Assembly: GCF_037055355.1 (NCBI RefSeq)
Contig: NZ_CP146350.1
Coordinates: forward strand, 8,145,001 to 8,209,000
From: Streptomyces sp. DG1A-41
GTDB lineage: Bacteria > Actinomycetota > Actinomycetes > Streptomycetales > Streptomycetaceae
DNA: 64,000 nucleotides
Direction: 5' to 3'
The position numbers and the translations under genes were made by a program. Position 1 is the first letter of the stretch; each line of letters opens with the position of its first letter. The notes beneath the pieces were generated by a model. The model saw only the letters and a program-made list of their open reading frames with translations. It made no database searches and was not told where the DNA came from. Shown one piece after another: positions 16,092-25,667 of this stretch.

Positions 16092-17357
16092 GTGGCCGGT
16101 TTCCGTTCCCTGAGCTCCGGGCTCCGCGCGCTCCAGCCCGGGGCGTTCGGCGCGGACCCGAGTGGTGAGCGCATGGCGCGCATCCGCAGATCGCCCCACT
16201 TCAGGGACGGGGTCTTCCAGAACCCCGGAGGTCCCGCGCGGACCCGGCCCTCAGGCTCGGCCCTGGAATTCGCGAAGGTCTTCTTCGACAAGGAGACCCG
16301 GCCCCGCCGCTCCCCGGAGGGCACGGTGCCGGTACACGCCACCACCCTCGCCGACATCGCCCGGCCGCCGGCCACCGGGCTGCGGCTGACCTGGATGGGG
16401 CACTCCAGCGTGCTCGCCGAGATCGACGGCCGGCGCGTCCTGTTCGACCCGGTGTGGGGCGAGCGCTGCTCCCCGTTCCCCTTCGCCGGTCCCAAGCGGC
16501 TGCACCCGGTGCCCCTGCCGCTGGCCGCGCTCGGCCCGGTCGACGTCGTGGTCATCTCGCACGATCACTACGACCACCTGGACATGCCCACCATCAGGGC
16601 ACTGGCCGGCACGGACACGCTGTTCGCCGTGCCGCTCGGCGTCGGGGCGCACCTGGAGCACTGGGGCGTGTCCGCCGGCCGGCTGCGCGAACTGGACTGG
16701 CACGAGACCACGAAGGCCGGCGGCCTCACCCTGACCGCCACCCCGGCCCGGCACTTCTGCGGCCGGGGGCTGCGCAACACCCAGCACACCCTGTGGGCCT
16801 CCTGGGTCGTCGCCGGTGACGAGCACCGGATCTACCACAGCGGCGACACCGGCTACTTCGACGGTTTCAAGGAGATCGGCGCGGAGCACGGGCCGTTCGA
16901 CGCCACGATGATCCAGATCGGCGCGTACTCGGACTTCTGGCCCGACATCCACATGACCCCCGACGAAGGCATGCGCGCCCACCTCGACCTCCAGGGCGGA
17001 CCGGAGCACGGCCCGATGCTGCCGATCCACTGGGCCACGTTCAATCTGGCGACACATCCGTGGGCGGAGCCCGGCGAGGGGACCCTCGCGGCCGCCCGTG
17101 CCGTGGGCGCCCGTATCGCCCTTCCCCACCCCGGCGAACCCTTCGAGCCGACGGCCGAGACCGTCCCGTCGAAGCCGTGGTGGCGCGGTGTGGCGCTCGC
17201 GCCGGCGGGCGGCTTCATGGCCGGCGAAGCCCTCGCCGATGCCACGATCAGGACCACGTCGAACGCGGCAGCCGTGGCCCAGGCCGATACGTTGAGTGAC
17301 GGTGACGGTCAGGCGGGGACGGGCGCGGAGGACCCTGAAACGCTTCCGGCGGGATGA
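16092..17357 (+). CDS. MBL-fold metallohydrolase (UlaG / NAPE-PLD-like)
   Basis: A 421-residue metallo-beta-lactamase-fold hydrolase. The metal motif is SHDHYDHLD (HxHxDH), preceded by LTWMGHSSVLAEIDG and followed by ARHFCGRG, YHSGDTGYF and PIHWATF, which supply the remaining His and Asp ligands. It resembles the UlaG and N-acyl-phosphatidylethanolamine phospholipase D-like group; the substrate, a cyclic lactone or phosphodiester, cannot be decided. The GTG at 16092 follows GGAGGTACC. No signal peptide. A 17-bp perfect hairpin ends the transcript, so it is probably monocistronic. Confidence 0.88.
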   Translation: MAGFRSLSSGLRALQPGAFGADPSGERMARIRRSPHFRDGVFQNPGGPARTRPSGSALEFAKVFFDKETRPRRSPEGTVPVHATTLADIARPPATGLRLTWMGHSSVLAEIDGRRVLFDPVWGERCSPFPFAGPKRLHPVPLPLAALGPVDVVVISHDHYDHLDMPTIRALAGTDTLFAVPLGVGAHLEHWGVSAGRLRELDWHETTKAGGLTLTATPARHFCGRGLRNTQHTLWASWVVAGDEHRIYHSGDTGYFDGFKEIGAEHGPFDATMIQIGAYSDFWPDIHMTPDEGMRAHLDLQGGPEHGPMLPIHWATFNLATHPWAEPGEGTLAAARAVGARIALPHPGEPFEPTAETVPSKPWWRGVALAPAGGFMAGEALADATIRTTSNAAAVAQADTLSDGDGQAGTGAEDPETLPAG

Positions 17358-17380
17358 GCCGGAGCGGGCGGCAGGCAGAC

Positions 17381-17419
17381 GGCGAGGGCCGGGGAGCGCG
17401 AGGCTCCCCGGCCCTCGCC
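17381..17419. terminator. Strong hairpin terminator
   Basis: A perfect 17-bp stem (GGCGAGGGCCGGGGAGC with its complement at 17403-17419) encloses the 5-base loop GCGAG, starting 23 bp after the MBL-fold gene. Confidence 0.9.
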
Positions 17420-17894
17420 GTGTCTGTGTGACCGCTTCTGACCAGGTCGGATCGAACTGTTTTCGTTCATGGCCGGAGGCGTGACGGGGTTTATCGGTCT
17501 GTCGTACGAGACCTCATACCAGAGCGGGACGCTCCCCGTATGAGTTTGTCAACTGCCCACCGCACATGATGCGCTGACGACTACTGTCAGTGTCCGTCGG
17601 GAAACAGGCGGATCAGGGAGTGGGGACCGATACGTGCAGGCGCAAGGCGGACGAGGGAGTCGACGCGAGGGGGATTCCCGCTGCCCGCGCACGACCGACG
17701 CCGATACGGGCGCCGCTGTGGTGGCCTCCTCCGGCTCCGAACGGCACACGGACTCCGGACGCGGCGGTGCCGGGCGGGAGCCGGCCGCGTCCGGGCGGGC
17801 GGCCCGGGGCGCGCGGAAGCGGCCGCGTGAGCCCGGTCGTACCACCGCAAGCCCCCCTGGCACCCAGGCCCGACGTACCAGTACGAGGACACCG
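17420..17894. other. Conservon upstream region
   Basis: About 475 bp between the hairpin and the preferred CvnA start. The first 200 bases are AT-richer and should hold the conservon promoter, but I cannot fix its boxes. From 17634 the kinase frame is open, with a GTG that would add 87 low-complexity Arg/Gly/Ala residues. I see no other gene here. Confidence 0.4.
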
Positions 17895-20123
17895 ATGTCT
17901 CACCTCCGCGCCCCGGCCGCACGCGCAGACCGCCGTGAGGGCGGACGGCACGGGCGGCCGGCCGCCCGCACCGCACCCGCGCTGCCCGAGACCCACATAC
18001 GGCCCCAGCTGCTGCGTCTCGCCGTGCTGCCGCCCGTCGCCGTCGCCCTCAGCGGCTGTGCCGCCGTCCTCTTCACCGTCCGGTCCACCGGAGCGCGGCC
18101 GGGGCCGACGCTGTGGGTCGTGCTCGCCGGGGCGGTCTCGGTGACCCTCGTCGGCATCGTCGTCGCCGCGGTGGCCGCCAACCGGGCCGCCCGTTCCGTG
18201 CACGACCGCATCGGCGTCCTGCGCCGCACCACCGCACGGCGCGAGGCCGACCTGCGCGCCCTGGTCGAGACGCTGCGCCGCGGCGACGGACCGCCGCAGC
18301 TCGGCCCGCAGAGCGGTCAGCGCGGCGGCCCCGCCGAAGGCGCCGACGACTTCGAACTCCTCGCCGCCGACCTGACCCGTGCGCACGACGGCGCCGTCAC
18401 CGCCGTCGTCCAGGCCTCGCAGCTCTCCAGCCAGGCGGGCAGCGAACAGAAGCTCGAGGTGTTCGTCAACCTCGCCCGGCGCTTGCAGTCGCTGGTGCAC
18501 CGCGAGATCTCCATCCTCGACGAGCTGGAGAACGAGATGGAGGACCCCGACCTGCTCAAGGGGCTCTTCCACGTCGACCATCTCGCCACCCGCATTCGCC
18601 GTCACGCCGAGAACCTCGCCGTGCTCGGCGGGGCCGTCTCCCGCCGCCAGTGGAGCAACCCGGTCTCCATGACCGAGGTGCTGCGCTCGGCCATCGCCGA
18701 GGTCGAGCAGTACTCGCGGGTCAAGCTCGTGCCGCCGATCGACGGCACCCTGCGCGGGCACGCCGTGGCCGACGTCATCCATCTGCTCGCCGAACTCGTC
18801 GAGAACGCCACGGTGTTCTCCGCCCCGCACACCCAGGTGCTGCTGCGCGCCAACCTCGTCACCTCCGGGCTCGCCGTCGAGGTCGAGGACCGTGGCCTGG
18901 GCATGCCCCTGGAGGAGCAGACGCGGATGAACGCCCTGCTCGCCGACCCGGACCAGGTGAACGTCGCCCGGCTGCTCGCGGACGGCCGCATCGGGTTGTT
19001 CGTCGTCTCGCAGCTGGCCAGGCGGCACGGCATCACCGTCCGCCTCCAGAGCAACATCTACGGCGGAGTGCAGGCGGTGCTGGTCGTGCCGCAGGCTCTG
19101 CTGGGGGCGGAGGCGGGCGCGTCCGGCGGCGCCGGGCAGCCGCAGGGCGGGGCGGGCGGTACGGATCGTCCGGCCGTACCGCTGCGGCAGACCCGGGAGC
19201 ACGGACAGCGGGGGCAGTTCGGGCAGTCCGCGGTGGGAGCGGGAGACGGAGCGGCGTCCAGGGGGACGTCCCGAGCCGAGGGGGAGGCGTCCGGTGGGGT
19301 CGGGCTCGGCAGCTCGCCCGAACCGGGATCCGCGCCTGCGCCAGGGTCCTCGGCGGGGTACGGATTCTCGTCCGGGTCCGGTGCCGCTTCGGAAGAACCG
19401 CCGTCGGTCCCGCCCGCCACATCCCGGGCGCACCGGCAGGAGGCCGCACCGGCCTCGGGCGGAAGCACGCAGAGCGGCCGCCGGCCCGCGCCCCTGCCCG
19501 TGCGCGGGGCCCATCGCGGGCGGCCCACCCCGGCCGAGGCGAGGCCCGGTATCAGTCCCGACGACCGGCGCGTCCTCGCCGAGAACGTGACGGCGCTGCC
19601 CACCCCGCGCAACGGCACCGTGCGCGGCACCATGGGCAAGCCCCAACTGCCCCGCCGCCGCGCCCAGGAACACATCGCCCCCCAGCTGCGCGACGGTCCC
19701 ACGCCGCGCCAGGACCCCGACCACCTCGTCGGCCATGATCCCAACCTGATGGCGGCCTTCCAGCGCGGCATCAGCCTCGCCGAGGCCCAACAGCACATGG
19801 AGGCCGGGAACATGGACTGGGGAGACATGGGGCCGTCGGCGCACATGGAGCCTGCGACGCACAACGAGCCGACACACACGGAGCCGACACACACGGAGTC
19901 GGCACACGTGGGGTCGGCACACGTGGGGTCGACACATGCGAAGCGGCCCCACAGGGACCCCGCCCACAGGGACCCGATCCCCATGGAGCCGGTGCAAACC
20001 GAGGCCCTCCCCAGCGTGGACGCAGCCCGGACAACCGAGGCGCGCGGCGCCCGGGACGGTCTGACCGCGTCCCGCCCCGACCACACCACCACCCGGCACG
20101 ACGGGAGCGCACCCGCCGGATGA
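17895..20123 (+). CDS. Conservon sensor histidine-kinase-like protein CvnA
   Basis: A membrane protein of 742 residues from the ATG at 17895 (829 from GTG 17634). Two membrane helices (about residues 42-63 and 75-98) are followed by a juxtamembrane coil and an ATPase domain with the N-box AELVENATVFSAPH and the box VEDRGLGMPLEEQ. No classical phospho-accepting His box is obvious. The C-terminal 350 residues are disordered and rich in Pro, Gly, Ser and His, with a 15-bp tandem repeat near the end. In conservons CvnA works with CvnB-D as a membrane-bound GTPase switch. GAGGAC before 17895 supports that start. The next frame (CvnB) begins within the stop overlap. Confidence 0.9.
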   Translation: MSHLRAPAARADRREGGRHGRPAARTAPALPETHIRPQLLRLAVLPPVAVALSGCAAVLFTVRSTGARPGPTLWVVLAGAVSVTLVGIVVAAVAANRAARSVHDRIGVLRRTTARREADLRALVETLRRGDGPPQLGPQSGQRGGPAEGADDFELLAADLTRAHDGAVTAVVQASQLSSQAGSEQKLEVFVNLARRLQSLVHREISILDELENEMEDPDLLKGLFHVDHLATRIRRHAENLAVLGGAVSRRQWSNPVSMTEVLRSAIAEVEQYSRVKLVPPIDGTLRGHAVADVIHLLAELVENATVFSAPHTQVLLRANLVTSGLAVEVEDRGLGMPLEEQTRMNALLADPDQVNVARLLADGRIGLFVVSQLARRHGITVRLQSNIYGGVQAVLVVPQALLGAEAGASGGAGQPQGGAGGTDRPAVPLRQTREHGQRGQFGQSAVGAGDGAASRGTSRAEGEASGGVGLGSSPEPGSAPAPGSSAGYGFSSGSGAASEEPPSVPPATSRAHRQEAAPASGGSTQSGRRPAPLPVRGAHRGRPTPAEARPGISPDDRRVLAENVTALPTPRNGTVRGTMGKPQLPRRRAQEHIAPQLRDGPTPRQDPDHLVGHDPNLMAAFQRGISLAEAQQHMEAGNMDWGDMGPSAHMEPATHNEPTHTEPTHTESAHVGSAHVGSTHAKRPHRDPAHRDPIPMEPVQTEALPSVDAARTTEARGARDGLTASRPDHTTTRHDGSAPAG
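19856..19945 (+). repeat. 15-bp tandem repeat in the CvnA C-terminus
   Basis: Six 15-base units, best preserved as GACACACACGGAGCC and GGCACACGTGGGGTC, encode repeated (P/S)-T/A-H-x-E/G-P/S pentapeptides. The His-rich tail could bind metal or act as a spacer. Copy number is probably variable. Confidence 0.85.
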
Positions 20124-20191
20124 CCACTCCCGTTTCCACCCCCACCACCAGCGCTCCCGCAGACCTTCGTACCCCAAGGAGTCGATCCACC

Positions 20192-20626
20192 ATGGCGAGC
20201 GATGCGCCGACCGCCCATGTTTCCGATCTCGACTGGCTGATGAGCGGCCTCGTGCAGCGCGTACCGCACACGAGTGCCGCGGTGCTCCTGTCCTGCGACG
20301 GGCTCGTGAAGTCCGTGCACGGCCTGGACCCGGACAGCGCCGACCACATGGCCGCCCTGGCATCCGGCCTGTACTCCCTCGGCCGCAGCGCCGGCGTCCG
20401 CTTCGGCGACGGCGGCGAGGTCCGGCAGGTCGTGGTCGAACTCGACTCGACCCTGCTGTTCGTCACCACCGCCGGCTCCGGCACCTGCCTGGCCGTGCTC
20501 GCCGGCCGAGAGGCCGACGCGGCCGTCCTCGGTTACGAGATGGCGATGCTGGTCAAGAGCGTCCGCCCGTACCTGGTCACCGCTCCCCGCCAGCAGTCCG
20601 TCGAATCCCCGGCGATGAGGCCTTGA
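20192..20626 (+). CDS. Roadblock/LC7 protein CvnB
   Basis: A 144-residue Roadblock/LC7 protein, read from DLDWLMSGLVQRVPHTSAAV through GLVKSVHGLDPDSADHMAAL to AGSGTCLAVLAGREADAAVL. In conservons CvnB acts as a partner of the small GTPase CvnD at the membrane. The ATG at 20192 (MASDAPTAHVSDLDWL) is the usual family start and follows AAGGAG by ten bases. A longer frame from ATG 20120, overlapping the cvnA stop, is possible but adds only Pro/Thr-rich residues. Confidence 0.93.
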   Translation: MASDAPTAHVSDLDWLMSGLVQRVPHTSAAVLLSCDGLVKSVHGLDPDSADHMAALASGLYSLGRSAGVRFGDGGEVRQVVVELDSTLLFVTTAGSGTCLAVLAGREADAAVLGYEMAMLVKSVRPYLVTAPRQQSVESPAMRP

Positions 20627-20628
20627 GC

Positions 20629-21000
20629 GTGGCGGCGGCCGGTGACGGGCCCTGGCTCGACGACGCGGCCGGGCGGCTGGTGCGCCCGTTCACGGTCAGC
20701 AACGGCCGCACCCGTCCCACCGTCGCGCTCGACCTGATGTCGCAGGTGATGGCCACCGGGGCGACCCCCCTCGGCTACCTCGGCCCCGAGCACGCGCAGG
20801 CACTCGAGCGGTGCGGTGTGCCCGTCGCCGTCGCGGAGGTCGCCGCCCATCTGAAGCTGCCGGTGGCCGTCACCAAGGTGCTGCTGGCGGACCTCGTCGA
20901 CTGCGGGGCGCTGACCACCAAGCCCCCCGCGTTCCACCACAACCCGACGGACCGGGCCCTTCTGGAGGCAGTGCTCGATGGACTACGACGACAGCTCTGA
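20629..21000 (+). CDS. DUF742 winged-helix protein CvnC
   Basis: A 123-residue DUF742 protein. RLVRPFTVSNGRTRPT is the typical N-terminal motif, and the body is a winged-helix-like fold (LPVAVTKVLLADLVDCGALT). In conservons it belongs to the CvnA-B-C-D membrane complex; its biochemical role is not settled. GTG 20629 lies eight bases after GATGAGG and is preferred to TTG 20623, which overlaps the cvnB stop. It overlaps cvnD by 23 bases, so translation is coupled. Confidence 0.92.
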   Translation: MAAAGDGPWLDDAAGRLVRPFTVSNGRTRPTVALDLMSQVMATGATPLGYLGPEHAQALERCGVPVAVAEVAAHLKLPVAVTKVLLADLVDCGALTTKPPAFHHNPTDRALLEAVLDGLRRQL

Positions 21001-21607
21001 CTACGCCGACGCTTCCGGCCACGGCGGCGACCCGTTCCCCACCGCCCTCAAGATCCTGGTGGCGGGCGGGTTCGGCGTGGGCAAGACGACCTTCGTCGGC
21101 GCGGTCAGCGAGATCGCGCCGCTCAGCACGGAGGAGCTGCTCACCACCGTCAGCGCCGCGACCGACAACCTCGACGGCATCGAGAACAAGGTCGAGACGA
21201 CCGTGGCCATGGACTTCGGCCGCATCACGCTCGACCCGAAACACGTGCTGTACCTGTTCGGCACCCCCGGCCAGGAGCGGTTCTGGTTCATGTGGGACGA
21301 GTTGTGCGAGGGCGCGCTCGGGGCGGTCATCCTCGCCGACACCCGCCGCCTCGAGGAGTGTTTCGCGGCCGTCGACTTCTTCGAACAGCGCGGCCTCGGT
21401 TTCATCGTCGCCGTCAACGAGTTCGACGGCGCCTACCGCTACGACCCGGAGGAGGTGCGCGCGGCCCTCGACCTGTCCGAGGAGATCCCCGTCGTGTGCT
21501 GCGACGCCCGGATCTCCAGCTCCGGGGTCCAAACCCTGCTGACCCTCGTGCGCCACCTCATCGCCCATGCGCCCGCCCCCACGACCGGGTATGGCGCCCA
21601 CATGTGA
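20978..21607 (+). CDS. Conservon small GTPase CvnD
   Basis: A 209-residue Ras-like GTP-binding protein. The P-loop is GGFGVGKTTFVG, the G2 Thr region contains TTVAMDFGRI, the G3 motif is GTPGQERFWF, and G4 reads VNEFDGA in place of NKxD. In conservons it cycles between GTP and GDP on the inner membrane face with CvnB and the sensor CvnA, influencing development and secondary metabolism. It lies inside the cvnABCD operon and overlaps cvnC. Confidence 0.94.
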   Translation: MDYDDSSDYADASGHGGDPFPTALKILVAGGFGVGKTTFVGAVSEIAPLSTEELLTTVSAATDNLDGIENKVETTVAMDFGRITLDPKHVLYLFGTPGQERFWFMWDELCEGALGAVILADTRRLEECFAAVDFFEQRGLGFIVAVNEFDGAYRYDPEEVRAALDLSEEIPVVCCDARISSSGVQTLLTLVRHLIAHAPAPTTGYGAHM

Positions 21608-21668
21608 TCCCCCAACACCCGCCAGGGAGCCCGTATATGACGCATGCCCACAGTCCGGGAGGACGCCC

Positions 21669-22241
21669 ATGAGCTACGACCCGCCGCGCCCGGCCGGTCG
21701 TCTGCTGCTCACACCCGAGGACAAGGAGGCCCCCGCCAGAGCCGGCCGACTGCGCCTGCTGGGGCTGGGGGAGCGCCCCGAACCCGCACTCGACGCCTTC
21801 GCGCACGGCCTCGCCGAGCTCACCGGGGCGCCGTACGCCATGGTCAACTTCCCGGACGAGCGGGGCCAGTTCTACGCGGGGCTGTACGTTCCGGCCGTCG
21901 CGCCGGTGGTGCGGAGCGACGGCTCCAGCCCCCGGGTGGGCCGTACTCTGCCCCGCGACCATGGGTTCTGCCCCCATGTGGTGGCCCGCCGCAAGGCTCT
22001 GGTCCTGGAGGACGTCCACGACTATCCGCGGTTCGCGGGCAATCCGGTGGTGGACGAGTTCGGTATCCGCTCCTATCTGGGGGCACCGCTCATCGACGGT
22101 ACAGGCCTGGTGCTGGGCACGGTCAGCGTCGCCGACGTCGGGCCCCGGCCGTGGGGGAAGCCGGGCCTGACGGCCATCAAGGAACACGCCGCGCAGCTCG
22201 TCGTACAGCTGGAGGGCTGGGGCGGCCGGCTGCCCTACTGA
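21669..22241 (+). CDS. GAF-domain protein of the conservon operon
   Basis: A 190-residue protein that is essentially one GAF domain: FAHGLAELTGAPYAMVNFPD, CPHVVARRKALVLEDVHDYP, RSYLGAPLIDGTGLVLGTVS. GAF domains bind small ligands, haem or nucleotides. It lies 61 bp after cvnD behind GGGAGGA and probably belongs to the operon; conservons often end with an accessory gene such as a P450 or a GAF protein. The conserved CP and HDYP motif is typical of stand-alone actinobacterial GAF proteins. The ligand is unknown. Confidence 0.85.
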   Translation: MSYDPPRPAGRLLLTPEDKEAPARAGRLRLLGLGERPEPALDAFAHGLAELTGAPYAMVNFPDERGQFYAGLYVPAVAPVVRSDGSSPRVGRTLPRDHGFCPHVVARRKALVLEDVHDYPRFAGNPVVDEFGIRSYLGAPLIDGTGLVLGTVSVADVGPRPWGKPGLTAIKEHAAQLVVQLEGWGGRLPY

Positions 22242-22426
22242 CACGCCCCGGGGTTGCCACAGAGCACGGGCGGGCGTGAAGGAAAGCTGAGGCGGCGCTT
22301 AAGAAAACCTCGATGGACCGGTGCGTGCGGCGTACGGCAGATTGCTGTGCGATCCCACTCCTCTCCCGGCTCCAGGGGTACCTTCGGCGTGCCCGGACCC
22401 GGGACTCACCCCCTGGAGCCGTAGCG

Positions 22427-23455
22427 GTGAAGGCGCTGGTCAAACAGAAGGCGGAGCCCGGGCTGTGGCTCGCGGACGTCCCGGAGCCCGCCGTCGGGGT
22501 CGGCGACGTACTGATCAAGGTGCTGCGCACCGGCATCTGCGGCACCGACCTGCACATCAGGGCCTGGGACGGCTGGGCGCGGAAGGCGATCCGCATCCCG
22601 CTCGTGGTCGGGCACGAGTTCGTCGGCGAGGTCGTCGAGACCGGACGGGACGTCACCGACATCGCCGTCGGCGACCGGGTCAGCGGCGAGGGCCACCTGG
22701 TGTGCGGCAAGTGCCGCAACTGCCAGGCCGGCCGCCGTCATCTGTGCCGGGCCACCATAGGGCTGGGCGTGGGCCGCGACGGGGCGTTCGCCGAGTACGT
22801 GGCCCTGCCCGCCGCCAACGTGTGGGTGCACCGGGTGCCCGTCGACCTCGACGTGGCCGCGATCTTCGATCCGTTCGGCAACGCCGTGCACACCGCGCTG
22901 TCGTTCCCGCTCGTCGGCGAGGACGTGCTGATCACCGGCGCGGGGCCGATCGGACTGATGGCCGCGGCCGTGGCCCGGCACGCCGGAGCCCGCAATGTCG
23001 TGATCACCGACGTCAGCGAGGAGCGGCTGGAACTGGCCCGCAAGATCGGTGTCAGCCTCGCGCTCAATGTCGCCGGCGCCACCATCGCCGACGGGCAGCG
23101 CACGCTCGGCCTGCGCGAGGGCTTCGACATCGGCCTGGAGATGTCCGGCCGCCCCGAGGCCATGCGGGACATGATCGCCAACATGACACACGGCGGCCGG
23201 ATCGCGATGCTCGGCCTGCCCGCGCAGGAGTTCCCCGTCGACTGGGCCCGGATCGTCACCTCCATGATCACCGTCAAGGGCATCTACGGCCGCGAGATGT
23301 TCGAGACCTGGTACGCGATGTCCGTGCTGCTGGAAGGCGGCCTCGACCTCGCGCCCGTGATCACCGGCCGGTACGGCTTCCGCGACTTCGAGGCGGCGTT
23401 CGCCGACGCGGCGAGCGGCCGCGGCGGCAAGGTCATCCTCGACTGGACCGCTTAA
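22427..23455 (+). CDS. tdh: L-threonine 3-dehydrogenase
   Basis: Tdh oxidises L-threonine to 2-amino-3-ketobutyrate with NAD+. The protein is 342 residues, the usual length for a zinc medium-chain dehydrogenase. GICGTDLHI and [10 protein letters not shown] carry catalytic zinc ligands. [15 protein letters not shown] carries the structural zinc cysteines. [19 protein letters not shown] is the NAD fold. The GTG at 22427 gives the family N-terminus [15 protein letters not shown]; upstream in-frame starts give only basic low-complexity sequence. kbl follows by 35 bp, so the pair degrades threonine to glycine and acetyl-CoA. Confidence 0.96.
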   Translation: MKALVKQKAEPGLWLADVPEPAVGVGDVLIKVLRTGICGTDLHIRAWDGWARKAIRIPLVVGHEFVGEVVETGRDVTDIAVGDRVSGEGHLVCGKCRNCQAGRRHLCRATIGLGVGRDGAFAEYVALPAANVWVHRVPVDLDVAAIFDPFGNAVHTALSFPLVGEDVLITGAGPIGLMAAAVARHAGARNVVITDVSEERLELARKIGVSLALNVAGATIADGQRTLGLREGFDIGLEMSGRPEAMRDMIANMTHGGRIAMLGLPAQEFPVDWARIVTSMITVKGIYGREMFETWYAMSVLLEGGLDLAPVITGRYGFRDFEAAFADAASGRGGKVILDWTA

Positions 23456-23490
23456 CCACCCCTCACCGCCCAGCACTTCAGGAGCCCCTC

Positions 23491-24717
23491 ATGTTCGACT
23501 CCGTGCGCGACGACCTGCGCGCCACCCTCGACGAGATCCGCGCCGCCGGCCTGCACAAGCCCGAGCGCGTGATCGGCACCCCGCAGTCCGCCACCGTGAA
23601 CGTCACCGCGGGCGGCCGCCCCGGCGAGGTCCTCAACTTCTGCGCCAACAACTACCTCGGCCTCGCCGACCACCCCGAGGTGATCGCCGCCGCCCACGAG
23701 GCCCTGGACCGTTGGGGCTACGGCATGGCGTCCGTGCGCTTCATCTGCGGCACCCAGGAGGTGCACAAGGAGCTCGAGGCGCGGCTGTCGGCGTTCCTCG
23801 GCCAGGAGGACACCATCCTGTACTCCTCCTGTTTCGACGCCAACGGTGGTGTGTTCGAGACACTGCTCGGCCCTGAGGACGCGGTCATCTCCGACGCGCT
23901 GAACCACGCGTCGATCATCGACGGCATCCGGCTGTCCAAGGCCCGCCGCCTGCGGTATGCCAACCGCGATCTGGCCGAGCTGGAGGCCCGGCTGAAGGAG
24001 GCCTCCGACGCGCGTCGCCGGCTGATCGTCACCGACGGCGTCTTCTCCATGGACGGCTACGTGGCCCCGCTGCGCGAGATCTGCGACCTCGCCGACCGCT
24101 ACGACGCGATGGTCATGGTCGACGACTCGCACGCCGTCGGCTTCGTCGGCCCCGGCGGCCGCGGCACACCCGAGCTGCACGGCGTCATGGACCGCGTCGA
24201 CATCATCACCGGCACCCTCGGCAAGGCGCTCGGCGGCGCCTCGGGCGGATACGTCGCCGCCCGTGCCGAGATCGTCGCCCTGCTGCGCCAGCGCTCCCGC
24301 CCGTACCTCTTCTCCAACACGCTCGCCCCGGTGATCGCGGCAACCTCCCTGAAGGTGCTCGACCTGCTGGAGTCGGCGGACGACCTGCGCGTCCGGCTCG
24401 CCGAGAACACGGCCCTCTTCCGCAGCCGCATGACCGAGGAGGGCTTCGACGTCCTGCCCGGTGACCACCCCATCGCCCCGGTGATGATCGGTGACGCGGC
24501 GGTCGCCGGGCGCATGGCGGAGCTGCTGCTGGAGCGCGGCGTGTACGTGATCGGCTTCTCGTACCCGGTCGTGCCGCAAAGCCGGGCCCGGATCCGCGTC
24601 CAGCTGTCGGCCGCGCACTCGACGCAGGACGTCGACCGCGCGGTCGACGCCTTCGTGGCGGCACGGGCGAGAGCCTGGCTGAAAAACACCGGCGACCTGA
24701 GAGAATCGATCGCATGA
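23491..24717 (+). CDS. kbl: Glycine C-acetyltransferase (2-amino-3-ketobutyrate CoA ligase)
   Basis: Kbl cleaves 2-amino-3-ketobutyrate with CoA to glycine and acetyl-CoA using PLP. The 408 residues match the alpha-oxoamine synthase family. [32 protein letters not shown] and [15 protein letters not shown] are diagnostic, and the PLP lysine is in [24 protein letters not shown] precedes the ATG. It overlaps the LysR gene by four bases (ATGA), so tdh, kbl and lysR form one operon. Confidence 0.96.
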   Translation: MFDSVRDDLRATLDEIRAAGLHKPERVIGTPQSATVNVTAGGRPGEVLNFCANNYLGLADHPEVIAAAHEALDRWGYGMASVRFICGTQEVHKELEARLSAFLGQEDTILYSSCFDANGGVFETLLGPEDAVISDALNHASIIDGIRLSKARRLRYANRDLAELEARLKEASDARRRLIVTDGVFSMDGYVAPLREICDLADRYDAMVMVDDSHAVGFVGPGGRGTPELHGVMDRVDIITGTLGKALGGASGGYVAARAEIVALLRQRSRPYLFSNTLAPVIAATSLKVLDLLESADDLRVRLAENTALFRSRMTEEGFDVLPGDHPIAPVMIGDAAVAGRMAELLLERGVYVIGFSYPVVPQSRARIRVQLSAAHSTQDVDRAVDAFVAARARAWLKNTGDLRESIA

Positions 24718-25616
24718 TCGAAGCGCGGCGGCTCCACATCCTCCGTGCGGTGGCCGACCACCGTACGGTGACGGCGGCTGCCGCCGCGCTGTATCTGACC
24801 CCGTCGGCCGTGTCCCAGCAGCTCGCCGCGCTGGAGCAGGAGACCGGGCACCGACTCGTCGAGCGCGGCGCCAAGGGCGTACGCCTCACCCCCGCCGGCG
24901 AGATCCTGCTCAGCCACACCAACGCGGTTCTTGCCCAACTGGAGCGCGCCGAGGCCGAGTTGGCCGCCTACAGCTCGGGAGCGGCCGGCACCGTCACGGT
25001 CGCCTCCTTCGCGACCGGCATCGCCCTGGTCGTCGCGCCCGCGGTGGCCCGCCTCGCCGAGTCGGCGCCCGGCATCCGCATCCGAGTCCAGGACGCCGAG
25101 GGCGACGCCAGCCTGCCGATGGTGCTGGACCGGCAGGTCGACGTCGCCGTCGCCGTCGAGTACCGGGGCGCCCCGGCCGCCGACGACCCGCGACTGACCC
25201 ACGTACCGCTGTACGCCGAGCCCTTCGACGCGGTCGTGCCGGTCGCCCACCGCCTGGCCGACGCGGCGGAGGTCCCGCTCGCCGAACTGGCCAAGGACGC
25301 GTGGATCGGCCCGTACCCCGGCAATCCCTGCCACGACGTGGTGGTCCTGGCCTGCGAGAACGCCGGCTTTCAGCCCCGCATGGAGCACTCATCGGACGAC
25401 TTCCGGGCGGTCGTCGCCCTCGCCTCCGCCGACGCGGGCGTCGCCCTCGTGCCGCGCTCGGCACTGCGCGGTATGGATCTCGCCGGGGTGGTCGTCCGCC
25501 CCGTGGACGGCACGGCCCCCACCCGGCGGGTCTTCGCCGCCGTACGCCGGGGAGCCGAGGAGCACCCGCTGATCCGCCCGGTGCTGGAGGCGCTCGGCGC
25601 GGCGGCCCGTGTGTGA
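24714..25616 (+). CDS. LysR-family regulator of the threonine-degradation operon
   Basis: A 300-residue LysR regulator with an N-terminal winged HTH ([20 protein letters not shown], then [20 protein letters not shown]) and a periplasmic-binding-like effector domain. Its start overlaps kbl, which points to feedback control of tdh-kbl, with threonine, glycine or a downstream metabolite as co-inducer. LysR regulators are more often divergent from their target; cotranscription at the end of the operon is less usual. No clear T-N11-A box was found upstream of tdh by eye. Confidence 0.92.
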   Translation: MIEARRLHILRAVADHRTVTAAAAALYLTPSAVSQQLAALEQETGHRLVERGAKGVRLTPAGEILLSHTNAVLAQLERAEAELAAYSSGAAGTVTVASFATGIALVVAPAVARLAESAPGIRIRVQDAEGDASLPMVLDRQVDVAVAVEYRGAPAADDPRLTHVPLYAEPFDAVVPVAHRLADAAEVPLAELAKDAWIGPYPGNPCHDVVVLACENAGFQPRMEHSSDDFRAVVALASADAGVALVPRSALRGMDLAGVVVRPVDGTAPTRRVFAAVRRGAEEHPLIRPVLEALGAAARV

Positions 25617-25636
25617 GGACTCGTTAACGCGATCGT

Positions 25637-25667
25637 CTCATATCCGGGATAGCATCCCACATATGAG
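25637..25667. promoter_or_regulatory. Nested palindromic operator overlapping a start codon
   Basis: A 31-bp dyad centred on 25652 has outer arms CTCATAT/ATATGAG and inner arms GGGAT/ATCCC around AGC. The right outer arm contains the ATG of the XRE-cupin gene (25663). A bound repressor would cover both promoter and start codon, so autoregulation is very likely. Confidence 0.8.

Noticed and set aside
17613..20363. 916-codon minus-strand frame opposite the conservon sensor
   Set aside because: It is an antisense shadow of cvnA with no protein motif; the sense strand has clear kinase and Roadblock families.
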